Made by a program: the position numbers and the translations under genes | Shown here: positions 17,983-25,281 of the stretch, one piece after another | Layout of the letters: every line of letters begins with the position of its first letter | How positions within the stretch are numbered: the first letter of the stretch is position 1 | Notes under the pieces: model-generated | Seen by the model: the letters and a program-made list of their open reading frames with translations, nothing else | Database searches by the model: none | Told to the model about the DNA's origin: nothing | Assembly: GCA_024234995.1 (NCBI GenBank) | Contig: JACKNF010000009.1 | Span: 62,001 to 126,000, forward strand | DNA length: 64,000 bases | From: Gammaproteobacteria bacterium | Lineage (GTDB): Bacteria > Pseudomonadota > Gammaproteobacteria > Competibacterales > Competibacteraceae | Direction: 5' to 3'

Positions 17983-18936
17983 ATGAAAGCTGTAATATGG
18001 ATGGCGTATGGTACCCCGGATGTCCTTGAAGTTCAGGATCTTGAAGAACCTACCCTAAAAAATCATGAAGTCTTGGTCAAAATAGCCTCATCTGCAGTTA
18101 CTACTGGTGACTGCCGGATGAGAAGATTTGACGTGCCAAGCGGGTTTTGGCTTCCTGCTCGCCTGGCGTTTGGTTTGCTCAAGCCTAGAAAAAAGATAAC
18201 TGGAATGGATTTTTCTGGTGAAGTTGTTGCAGTGGGTAAAGGTGTCAGCTTATTTAAAAAAGGAGATAGGGTATTTGGTACTACGGGTATGGCACTTGGT
18301 GCGAATTCTGAGTATACGTGTATCGCTGAAAACAAAGCCCTTATAAAAATACCAGATTCAATTTCACATACAGATGCTGTTTCTTTAATTTTTGGTGGAA
18401 TAACAGCGCTATATTTTTTACAGGGAAAAATCAAACAAGATAGTAAAGTATTAATTAATGGTGCGTCTGGCTCTGTTGGTAGCTCAGCAGTTCAAGTATC
18501 AAAAAATTACGGAGCCAAAGTAACAGGAATATGTTCTGGTAGTAACAGAGAGCTGGTGTTATCAATCGGGGCAGATAAAGTGATTGATTACACTAATAAT
18601 GATTTTTCTGATAATGGTGTGGTTTATGATGTAATTCTTGATACCGTAGGTAATTTGTCTTATGCCAGTTGTAAGAGATCACTATCTAAATCAGGAAAAT
18701 TAATTCTTATCAATGCCGGTCTAGGTACTATTATAAGCTCACTTGTTAAAAAAAATTTGATTTGCGGTGTCGCATTGGAAAGCAAGGAACTACTACAAGA
18801 GATTTTGCGTTTATATGAGACTAAAAGATTGAAGCCTGTCATCGATAAAGTCTACTCCTTGGAGAAAATAGTTGAGGCACATAGATATGTGGATAAGGGG
18901 CATAAGAAGGGAAGTGTTGTATTAACCATTGAGTAA
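17983..18936 (+). CDS. Zinc-free MDR (quinone oxidoreductase-like) dehydrogenase (cassette)
   Basis: 317 aa medium-chain dehydrogenase/reductase. The GroES-like N-terminal half starts MKAVIWMAYGTPDVLEVQDL; TGMDFSGEVVAVGKGVSLFK is the conserved turn; the Rossmann half has INGASGSVGSSAVQVSKNYG for NADPH binding and ends in HKKGSVVLTIE. Structural zinc cysteines are not apparent, as in the quinone-oxidoreductase branch. It probably reduces a quinone, enone or aldehyde. Codon use and base content are AT-rich compared with the chromosome, which suggests foreign origin. GGTGAG precedes the ATG. Bounded by attC sites 4 and 5. Confidence 0.88.
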   Translation: MKAVIWMAYGTPDVLEVQDLEEPTLKNHEVLVKIASSAVTTGDCRMRRFDVPSGFWLPARLAFGLLKPRKKITGMDFSGEVVAVGKGVSLFKKGDRVFGTTGMALGANSEYTCIAENKALIKIPDSISHTDAVSLIFGGITALYFLQGKIKQDSKVLINGASGSVGSSAVQVSKNYGAKVTGICSGSNRELVLSIGADKVIDYTNNDFSDNGVVYDVILDTVGNLSYASCKRSLSKSGKLILINAGLGTIISSLVKKNLICGVALESKELLQEILRLYETKRLKPVIDKVYSLEKIVEAHRYVDKGHKKGSVVLTIE

Positions 18937-18940
18937 AAAA

Positions 18941-19027
18941 ATCTAACAATGCAATCAAGCCGTTCGCTGCGCTCACTCGAACACTCCGCAGCGTTGCTGC
19001 TTCGCGCCGCTTATTGCGGCGTTAGGC
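18941..19027 (+). repeat. attC site 5
   Basis: ATCTAACAATGC on the left fits RYYYAAC exactly, and GCGGCGTTAGGC on the right fits GTTRRRY. The inner part GCTGCGCTCACTCGAAC...GCAGCG is the usual variable stem. Crossover G19021/T19022. Confidence 0.85.
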
Positions 19028-19061
19028 ATTCCACTTCGCATTTTCGCCAAAGGAGAAGCAT

Positions 19062-19262
19062 ATGGAACTTTCAGCAGTCTTAACCCCAGCCCCGGAAGGA
19101 GGCTATGTGGCGTTTAATCCCGAGATAGGTACAACCACACAAGGTGAAACCGTCGAGGAGGCATTGCTGAATCTCCGTGAGGCAACGGAACTTTATTTGG
19201 AAGAATTTCCTCTCTCGATATATGTGATAAGGCATGACCAAACTACTATTTATTTGCAGTGA
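19062..19262 (+). pseudogene. hicB: HicB-family antitoxin fragment, 3' end replaced
   Basis: 66 codons. The first 51 residues (MELSAVLTPAPEGGYVAFNP, then TTTQGETVEEALLNLREATE and LYLEEFP) are the HicB/UPF0150 antitoxin core. After LEEFP the family would continue for another 15-20 residues, but here the sequence switches to unrelated codons and overlaps the next frame. No hicA toxin lies beside it. It appears cut by the same recombination that brought in the phosphatase gene. Confidence 0.65.
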
Positions 19263-19599
19263 GTGCCGATTGCGTAGCCCTACTGCGGCAGAAGTGTTTG
19301 CGGCGTATGAAGGCATAGAAACAATGGCGGCGGGAACGAATGCCGATGCAGAAACGCCGCTGAGCGGTGATCTCGTTGAGTGGGCCGATGTCATCTTGGT
19401 TATGGAGAAATCCCACAAGAACAAGGTCACGAAAAAGTTCCACGGTTTGCTAAAAGGCAAAAAAGTCGCAGTACTGGGAATTCCGGATGAATTTCAACGA
19501 ATGCAACCAGAGTTGGTTAGCCTGTTGAAATCAAGAGTACCCAAATATGTCCGGTGCCAGTGTTACTCTAAACGCAGTGGCCACAGCGCTTGGTATTGA
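19234..19599 (+). CDS. Low-molecular-weight tyrosine-phosphatase-like protein with altered C-terminus
   Basis: 121 aa from ATG 19234. The N-terminus has the CX5R phosphatase loop (FICSECRLRSPTA), then GIETMAAGTNADAETPLSGD and VEWADVILVMEKSHKNKV, followed by LLKSRVPKYV where related proteins end. From residue 107 on the frame runs into a piece of an osmC gene (RCQCYSKRSGHSAWY) and stops there, so the natural stop codon has been lost. Related small proteins are annotated as phosphotyrosine protein phosphatases; activity is not certain. The start overlaps the hicB remnant. Confidence 0.7.
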   Translation: MTKLLFICSECRLRSPTAAEVFAAYEGIETMAAGTNADAETPLSGDLVEWADVILVMEKSHKNKVTKKFHGLLKGKKVAVLGIPDEFQRMQPELVSLLKSRVPKYVRCQCYSKRSGHSAWY

Positions 19600-19675
19600 G
19601 TTGCGAGATGTTCGCTTCGGGCCGAAGGTGATCTTGACTTCTACGGAACATTGGGGCTGTCAAAGGAGGTGCCGG
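19562..19675 (+). pseudogene. osmC internal fragment (partial duplicate of 21522-21636)
   Basis: 114 bases nearly identical to the middle of the osmC-family gene 2 kb downstream: GTTACTCTAA near the left end to GGAGGTGCCGG at the right. There are about four base changes and one lost base. Outside these limits the two copies do not match. It carries no start or stop of its own and lies fused behind the phosphatase gene. The next 90 bases can be read in a different frame as a hydrophobic tail (SLMIAVALIAVLLIAVMLNT) followed by a stop, apparently the end of yet another lost gene. Confidence 0.85.
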
Positions 19676-19862
19676 CGCTCTCTTGTTCCAATTCAGTCTC
19701 ATGATAGCTGTAGCCCTCATTGCTGTTTTGCTTATCGCGGTCATGCTCAATACGCCCGGTATCAGCCTCTAGCCCCCCAATCCACCAGAAAAAGATAGCG
19801 CATGAGCAATAAAGAGGTTGGGTCAGGTTAGTTTTGCATTAACTGTATATTCAGGAGGAAAA

Positions 19863-20258
19863 ATGCCAAGTGTACTCATAGAAGTGCGTCAGCAGTACGC
19901 ACCAGAAATTGAATCGGAAATAATGGAAGCCGTGCATGCAGCACTGAGAGAAGCATTCAAAATACTCCCAGGCGATAGAAATGTGCGACTGCTTGTACAT
20001 GAACCACATAGATTTCAATGTCCGCCAGACAGAGAAAAACCTGAGTACTACACGCATATAAGTATTGATTGCTTTGCAGGGAGGTCACTCGAAGCAAAGA
20101 GGAAACTATACCAAACTATCATAAAAAATCTGTCTCAGTTTGGCATCCCTGCAGATCATGTAAAAATCATGTTGCGTGAAATTACAGCAGAAAATTGGGG
20201 AATACGAGGCGGTAAGGCCGCATGTGATGTTGATCTTGGATTTGAAGTTAAAGTGTAG
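19863..20258 (+). CDS. Tautomerase-like protein (4-oxalocrotonate tautomerase superfamily, cassette)
   Basis: 131 aa from ATG 19863, which has a strong CAGGAGGAAAA site directly upstream; the longer frame upstream is not used. Met is followed by Pro (MPSVLIEVRQQY), the catalytic Pro-1 of tautomerases once Met is removed. The length and the two halves (residues 1-60 and 61-131) fit the fused-dimer type of the superfamily. HEPHRFQCPPDR and YYTHISIDCFAGRSLEAKRK are consistent with the beta-alpha-beta repeat. The substrate is unknown. Followed at once by attC site 6. Confidence 0.8.
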   Translation: MPSVLIEVRQQYAPEIESEIMEAVHAALREAFKILPGDRNVRLLVHEPHRFQCPPDREKPEYYTHISIDCFAGRSLEAKRKLYQTIIKNLSQFGIPADHVKIMLREITAENWGIRGGKAACDVDLGFEVKV

Positions 20259-20262
20259 TTTG

Positions 20263-20336
20263 CAGCTAACAGAGCAAATGAGCTGGCCAAAAAAGCGCTA
20301 AGCGCTTTTCGATCGGCTGATTTGCGGCGTTAGGAA
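20263..20336 (+). repeat. attC site 6
   Basis: GCTAACAGAGCAAATGAGC on the left pairs with GGCTGATTTGCGGCGTTAGG on the right (GCAAAT/ATTTGC arms, CTAAC/GTTAG core). The centre holds a tight hairpin AAAAGCGCTAAGCGCTTTT. It starts 5 bases after the tautomerase stop. Crossover G20329/T20330. Confidence 0.85.
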
Positions 20337-20368
20337 AATACTTTAAAATACATAAGATAAGATTATCC

Positions 20369-21166
20369 ATGAAGAAAAATAATAGTTTATTTCATGTATC
20401 TGTAATTATATTGATTTCAGTAATTTTAGCGGGCTGTAGCCAAAAAACTGAAGTCATGAGTAATCCTGAAGGAGATAACTATGCCTCTCAGAGAAAAAAT
20501 AATAAATTCCTTGCATATACTCATTCAATTTCTATTGAAATAGCTGAAAATCTTATCCAAAAAAAATACAATGACACAATAAATGCGTGTACTGAAGCAA
20601 CTGACTTTAAATGTATAATTATTCATACAGAATTAAGCGCAGGAGATTATACAAAAGGAACTATTCAGCTGCGTGTTGAACCCAAAGGAGTTAATAAAAT
20701 AATCCAAATCTCTACTAATGGAGGGGAGGTTACAAATAAATCAACGTATGTAGAAGATCTCGCAAAACCGGTCAAAGATAACCAAAAAAGACGAATCATG
20801 CTTGAAACGCATAGAGATCAGCTAATTGACCTTCAAAGACGGCCTGATAATGATATCGATTCATTGGTAAAAATTTCTACTGAATTGGCTAAAATACAAG
20901 CAGAATTAGAACAAGCAGAAGGGGAAAATGCTCACTTAATAGAAAAGACTGAACTTGATATGGTGAATATATTCTTCCGGGTTGAACAATATGAATCATT
21001 TTGGAAACCAATCATAAAATCAATTAAAAATTTTTCAGGTTCCTTATCAAAAGGAATTTCGGAAACGATAGAGGCTATTGGCTACTTTATTCCATGGTTT
21101 ATCACTATCATCATTGCACTTATCTTCTTTAGGTTTGTTTGGAGAAAAACTTCACAAAGAAAATAA
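20369..21166 (+). CDS. DUF4349-type lipoprotein with C-terminal membrane helix
   Basis: 265 aa. Signal peptide with lipobox LAGC (Cys 23), then a DUF4349-like body: a strand-rich part with IQLRVEPKGVNKIIQISTNG, and a coiled coil near residues 135-195 (RDQLIDLQRR ... ISTELAKIQAELEQAEGENA) followed by a strand (VNIFFRVEQYE). A hydrophobic helix near residues 238-258 ends the protein. Such proteins are probably membrane-bound at both ends with a periplasmic coiled coil; function unknown. Very AT-rich. It follows attC site 6 but I see no attC after it, so its cassette status is uncertain. Confidence 0.75.
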   Translation: MKKNNSLFHVSVIILISVILAGCSQKTEVMSNPEGDNYASQRKNNKFLAYTHSISIEIAENLIQKKYNDTINACTEATDFKCIIIHTELSAGDYTKGTIQLRVEPKGVNKIIQISTNGGEVTNKSTYVEDLAKPVKDNQKRRIMLETHRDQLIDLQRRPDNDIDSLVKISTELAKIQAELEQAEGENAHLIEKTELDMVNIFFRVEQYESFWKPIIKSIKNFSGSLSKGISETIEAIGYFIPWFITIIIALIFFRFVWRKTSQRK

Positions 21167-21284
21167 ATTGCCCGGCAAATCGTTCCAGTGGATCGCCGAG
21201 GTTTCTGCTCGCAACTCGCTCTATCCCTGGCGGCCGCCGCTCCATCGTTTTCTTATTCTCTGGTTGTGAGAGAGGCCAGTTATC

Positions 21285-21797
21285 ATGAATGCCGAAGAAT
21301 TGCGTTCTGTCCAGGCTCCGCTAAAGGAGCAATATCGCGAAACCCCAGCAGCGGCGCTGATCACCTTGAGTGCGCAGGGCCGCATGAGTGAGGGTGTTAG
21401 CTGCAAGATCGAAACAGGCAAAGCAGGGGTTGTCGCCGGGTTACATCCGGCCACGGGCGGAAGCGGACTGGCTGCCTGTTCAGGTGACATGCTGCTCGAA
21501 GCCTTGGTGGCTTGCGCCGGCGTTACTCTAAGCGCAGTGGCCACAGCGCTTGGTATTGAGTTGCGAGATGCTTCGCTTCGGGCCGAAGGTGATCTTGACT
21601 TCCGCGGAACATTGGGGCTGTCAAAGGAGGTGCCGGTCGGTTTTCAGAACATACGGTTGCAGTTTACCCTTGATACTGACGCATCGGAGGAGCAACTCGC
21701 AACTCTTCTGCGTCTGACCGAAAGATACTGCGTTGTGTACCAAACGCTGGCATCTCCACCTGCCTTGGCGGTTACACGCAAGCGCGCCACTGCTTGA
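21285..21797 (+). CDS. osmC: OsmC/Ohr family peroxidase-like protein
   Basis: 170 aa. OsmC fold with the two redox cysteines in LVACAGVTLSAVAT (first) and LTERYCVVYQTL (second), used in thiol-based reduction of organic hydroperoxides. GGSGLAACSGDMLLEALVAC is a family signature. GC-rich like the core genome and unlike the AT-rich cassette genes before it, so it is probably native and marks the right edge of the cassette region. Part of it is duplicated at 19562-19675. A strong terminator follows. Confidence 0.88.
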   Translation: MNAEELRSVQAPLKEQYRETPAAALITLSAQGRMSEGVSCKIETGKAGVVAGLHPATGGSGLAACSGDMLLEALVACAGVTLSAVATALGIELRDASLRAEGDLDFRGTLGLSKEVPVGFQNIRLQFTLDTDASEEQLATLLRLTERYCVVYQTLASPPALAVTRKRATA

Positions 21798-21816
21798 CCC
21801 CCCTCGAAAGGCATGA

Positions 21817-21840
21817 AAAACCCGCGTTAGGCGGGTTTTC
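21817..21840 (+). terminator. Rho-independent terminator after osmC
   Basis: AAAACCCGC and GCGGGTTTT form a 9-bp stem with a 5-base loop and end in a T-run. A second copy with the same stem follows at 21857-21879. GTTAG in the loop resembles an attC core but is only part of the hairpin. Confidence 0.85.
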
Positions 21841-21856
21841 AATCTGCGCAAGCCAT

Positions 21857-21921
21857 AAAAACCCGCGTTAGGCGGGTTCCTGAACGTCCTTGAACGGTGT
21901 CGAATCCTCAGTTGGAGGCTC
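21857..21921 (+). repeat. Direct repeat, left copy (tRNA-Cys 3'-end-like segment)
   Basis: This segment matches 36258-36316 in the same orientation: terminator stem, then CTGAACGTCCTTGAACGG, GAATC and TGGAGGCT. In the right copy TGGAGGCT is the 3' end of the tRNA-Cys gene (minus strand). The left copy has 6 extra bases before TGGAGGCT and a few substitutions. The pair encloses the whole CRISPR-Cas locus, which would suit attachment-site remnants at a tRNA gene. Confidence 0.7.
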
Positions 21922-22318
21922 AATCACTGGCCATTGCCTGTCAACTCAAGAGAGCACGAAGTCCTGCTATCTATTAGTTTCATCAAATACTGATAGGTAA
22001 CCGTTCATTATCTGTTACATAGAAAATTGCTTCAGGGTTGATCGCAGATTGCGCTTGAGCCAGGAGAAGACAGGTGTTGCGGACGAGTTTTCAAGAAATC
22101 CAATGACCTTGGTCGTTTGTTCTTGTATTTTTTCAACGATATTATTGAGATATTTCTTGATCGACCGGTTTTTCAGGCGCAGTGATTCGAATCGCATCAG
22201 CCCATTTAAAATGTATTTTATAATGACAAAAGTGTCTTTTAAGTAGCAAATCAGGGAAGAACTGGTGCTTAATAAAAACCTAGTAATACACCTTCTATAT
22301 TCTTGTCTTCTTTTGCGC
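21922..22318. other. Intergenic region upstream of the cas operon
   Basis: About 400 bases with no convincing gene. A 60-codon frame on the minus strand (22015-22197) has an ATG but no recognisable family. The region is AT-rich towards 22200-22320 and may hold promoters for the following genes. Confidence 0.35.
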
Positions 22319-22374
22319 TAGGGTATTCTGGCATCTGCCATAATTAAGTAACAATTGCAGGCCAGGATACCCTA
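22319..22374 (+). promoter_or_regulatory. Operator-like inverted repeat before antitoxin remnant
   Basis: TAGGGTATTCTGGC (22319-22332) and GCCAGGATACCCTA (22361-22374) are inverted copies with one mismatch, 28 bases apart; the second touches the ATG of the small gene that follows. Such palindromes are usual operators of self-regulated antitoxin genes. Confidence 0.5.
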
Positions 22375-22590
22375 TGCCGACCCTAAAAAATGACATTTCC
22401 ACGGCGCGTATCGATTCCGCCCTCAAGCAAGCGATGCGCATTGCTGCTGCGATGGAGCGCCCAGTCTCTCGAATGGGATCGAGGTGATGATCTGCACATG
22501 TCGTCAGCCGTGCAGTGTGATTCTCCTCAGATCTCCGCTGTTTGTGCCGCCAGACGTTCATTGCCATGAGGCGCGTTTCATCGTGCCCCT
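22374..22590 (+). pseudogene. Frameshifted ribbon-helix-helix antitoxin-like remnant
   Basis: ATG 22374 opens a 37-codon frame (MPTLKNDISTARIDSALKQA, then MRIAAAMERP) that resembles short DNA-binding antitoxins of the ribbon-helix-helix type. The typical continuation (SLSNGIEVMI) is found in another frame from about 22463, so one frameshift near 22455-22462 splits the gene. No toxin gene follows before cas3. Confidence 0.5.
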
Positions 22591-22677
22591 CAAAAATGAC
22601 CTGGCAAGAGGGTTTCTATGCATGTTGAAGAAAACCAGCTTCAGCCGTTCATTGAGCCCATCAATTGGAAAGGGTTT

Positions 22678-25281
22678 ATGGATACTCAGCTAACTGATTA
22701 TTGGGGAAAAGCACGTCTTGATCCTGCTCGTAATGTCTTGCTCGCTTGGCATCCCTTAGCAGAACACTGTCTCGATGTGGCGGTAGTCTTTCGTGCTTTA
22801 GCCGCCTTGCCAGTCATCCGCCGCCGTTTGGACGTGGCAGCTCAATCTCCACTCACTGAAACTGATTTAGATCGTCTTGCAGTGTTTGCGCTGTTGCACG
22901 ATCTGGGCAAACCCAACTTGGGCTTTCAGGACAAGATCTTGCGACCCGATGCGCCGCTCGCGGGCCATATCCGCGAACTGGCCCCACTGTTTTTTGAGGA
23001 AGACCTCAATGAATGTCTAGTGACCGCGCTGGATATCAACACATTGGGAACCTGGTTTGTTCATCCCGATGAGTGTGAGGCGCTCTTGATCGCGGCGCTG
23101 TCGCATCATGGAACGCCGGTGCGTTTTGATCCGAGTGAGCGCACGGGTTTTTACCATACGGCGAAAACGCAATGGTGGCGACCGGAAAACGGACGAGACC
23201 CCTTCCAGGGTATTGCGGCGTTGTGGACGATGGCGCAGCGGGCTTTTCCAAGGGCCTTTGTCTCAGGGGAAGCGCCATTGCCGGCGCCGCCTGCGTTGCA
23301 ACATCGCTTCGCGGGACTGGTGATGCTAGCCGACTGGCTGGGTTCTCATGAGAGCTTCTTTCCCTTCGACCAGGACACGGGTGACCGTTTAGCCTTCGCG
23401 CCTGGTGCAGCCAGCAGGGCATTGCGGACGGTGGGCCTGGATGCGCGAACCTATCAAACCGCGCTCGGTGGCCAAGCGCCGGCATTTGCCACGGTGTTTG
23501 GGTTCACGCCACACCCGTTGCAAGAGACGTTAGCGGCGTGGCCGGTCACTGGGGAGGATCGCCTGTTGATCCTGGAGGCGGAAACCGGCTCTGGCAAGAC
23601 CGAGGCGGCGCTGGCGCGTTTTCTGGCGCTGTTCGCGGCAGGAGAAGTCGATGGACTGTATTTCGCCCTGCCTACTCGGGTTGCGGCGCGAGAACTCTAC
23701 GGCCGGGTGCTACGGATGGTGGAGACGGTGTTTCCCGACCCAATCGATCGGCCCCCAGTGCTGTTGGCGGTGCCTGGCTATGCGCAATTGGACGGGGTGG
23801 ATGTAAAAACGCTGCTGCCCGGTCCGGAAACCCGCTGGGAAGACGATGCCAGCCGAGCCAGGCAGGAACGGGCCTGGGCGGCGGAACGGCCCAAGCGGTT
23901 TCTGGCGGCGACCGTGGCGGTCGGTACGCTCGATCAGGCGTTATTGAGTGTGCTGCAAGCGCCTCATGCCCATTTGCGCTCGGTGTGTCTGGACCGGCAA
24001 TTACTGGTGGTGGATGAAGTCCACGCCAGCGATCCGTATATGCGGGAATTGCTGATGCAGTTGCTGGCCCATCATCTGGGCCTTGGCGGTCATGCCTTGT
24101 TGCTGTCAGCGACGCTGGGCGCTGTGGCGCGCACCCGGTTTCTTCATGCTGGCGCTCGACCCCAATCCGGCCCGGATTATGAGACCGCACAAGCAACGCC
24201 CTATCCGGCGTTAACTGTGGCAGGGCAACCCTCCTGGGCGATTCCTGCGGCGACCCGAGGCAAAACCGTGCGCGTTGAGCGCGTATCGGCGCTGGCCGGT
24301 CCCGTGGCGCTGTTACCGCGCTTGCAGGAGGCGGTAGAGGCCGGGGCGCGGGTGTTGGTGGTGCTGAATACCGTGGCGCGGGTGATAGCGTTGCAAACAG
24401 CACTGGAGGCAGCGTTGTCGGCTGAGACACTGTTCCAGTGTGCGGGGGTTCTTGCGCCACATCATGGCCGCTTTGCGGCGGTGGATCGGACGGTGTTGGA
24501 TGCGGCGGTCAGCGCCCGCTGGGGCCGGGGCTCCGCGCCGGGGCCGGTGCTGCTGATCGGGACACAGACCTTGGAACAGAGCCTCGATCTCGATGCCGAT
24601 CTGCTGATCACGGATTTGTGTCCGATGGATGTGCTGTTGCAGCGCATCGGGCGTTTGCATCGGCACAGCCGGACGCGGCCCGCCGGATTTGAAACGGCGC
24701 GGTGTGAGGTACTGGTTCCTGAAGATTTGACCTTGGAAAGCCTGCTGCGGAGCGATGGCCAGATCAGCGGCATGGCGGGGTTGGGCAGCGTCTATCCGGA
24801 TCTGCGGGTGATGCGGTTGACATTGGATTTATTACGGAACGAACCAATCTGGGTTATTCCCCGCGATAACCGCCGCCTGGTGGAAGGAGCGACGCATCCC
24901 GAGGCGCTGGCGATGCTGGATAGCCCGATATGGCAACGCCATGCTCAGAAAGTGGAAGGTGAGGCGTTGGCGCAGGCGCTTCAGGCCACCTTAGCCGGTA
25001 TCCAGCCGGAACCATTTGGCATGTTCACCTTTAATCCGCTGAATGCGACGGTGCAAACCCGGTTAGGACTGAAGGACTGGCGGGTGCGCCTGGAACGGAC
25101 CGTGACCAGTCCATTTGGGCAACGGTTGGCGGAAATCGTGATTCCGGGCCATCTGGCCCCAGCGGTGCCGGAAGAAACCGCGCAAGTGCTGACCCAGGAT
25201 GCAGACCGGATCATGTTTCAGTGCGGTGAACGGCGCTACCGCTATACCCGCATGGGCTTACAACGGGAGGAGGAGGTATGA
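22678..25281 (+). CDS. cas3: Cas3, type I-E CRISPR nuclease-helicase
   Basis: 867 aa from ATG 22678 (MDTQLTDYWGKARL, which matches the usual start of Cas3); an in-frame ATG at 22618 with its own AAGAGGG site would add 20 residues. HD nuclease domain: His 30 and the HD pair at 74-75 (LLHDLGKPNLGFQDK). Helicase: Walker A AETGSGKTEAAL near 300, DEVH box at about 446, SAT motif LLSATLG, and the C-terminal motif DVLLQRIGRLHRH. Cas3 is recruited by Cascade to an R-loop and degrades target DNA. First gene of a compact eight-gene operon; its stop overlaps cas8e. Confidence 0.97.
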   Translation: MDTQLTDYWGKARLDPARNVLLAWHPLAEHCLDVAVVFRALAALPVIRRRLDVAAQSPLTETDLDRLAVFALLHDLGKPNLGFQDKILRPDAPLAGHIRELAPLFFEEDLNECLVTALDINTLGTWFVHPDECEALLIAALSHHGTPVRFDPSERTGFYHTAKTQWWRPENGRDPFQGIAALWTMAQRAFPRAFVSGEAPLPAPPALQHRFAGLVMLADWLGSHESFFPFDQDTGDRLAFAPGAASRALRTVGLDARTYQTALGGQAPAFATVFGFTPHPLQETLAAWPVTGEDRLLILEAETGSGKTEAALARFLALFAAGEVDGLYFALPTRVAARELYGRVLRMVETVFPDPIDRPPVLLAVPGYAQLDGVDVKTLLPGPETRWEDDASRARQERAWAAERPKRFLAATVAVGTLDQALLSVLQAPHAHLRSVCLDRQLLVVDEVHASDPYMRELLMQLLAHHLGLGGHALLLSATLGAVARTRFLHAGARPQSGPDYETAQATPYPALTVAGQPSWAIPAATRGKTVRVERVSALAGPVALLPRLQEAVEAGARVLVVLNTVARVIALQTALEAALSAETLFQCAGVLAPHHGRFAAVDRTVLDAAVSARWGRGSAPGPVLLIGTQTLEQSLDLDADLLITDLCPMDVLLQRIGRLHRHSRTRPAGFETARCEVLVPEDLTLESLLRSDGQISGMAGLGSVYPDLRVMRLTLDLLRNEPIWVIPRDNRRLVEGATHPEALAMLDSPIWQRHAQKVEGEALAQALQATLAGIQPEPFGMFTFNPLNATVQTRLGLKDWRVRLERTVTSPFGQRLAEIVIPGHLAPAVPEETAQVLTQDADRIMFQCGERRYRYTRMGLQREEEV

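Noticed and set aside
21817..21879. GTTAGGC in two hairpins after osmC as possible attC cores
   Set aside because: Both are simple perfect stems with T-runs, typical terminators; there is no R'' partner and no long palindrome as in attC.
22015..22197. 60-codon minus-strand frame upstream of the cas operon
   Set aside because: It has an ATG and basic helical content but no ribosome site and no known family; too weak to call.
23672..24460. 262-codon frame on the minus strand over cas3
   Set aside because: Antisense shadow of a GC-rich gene; Pro/Arg/Ala-rich, no ribosome site and no recognisable sequence.
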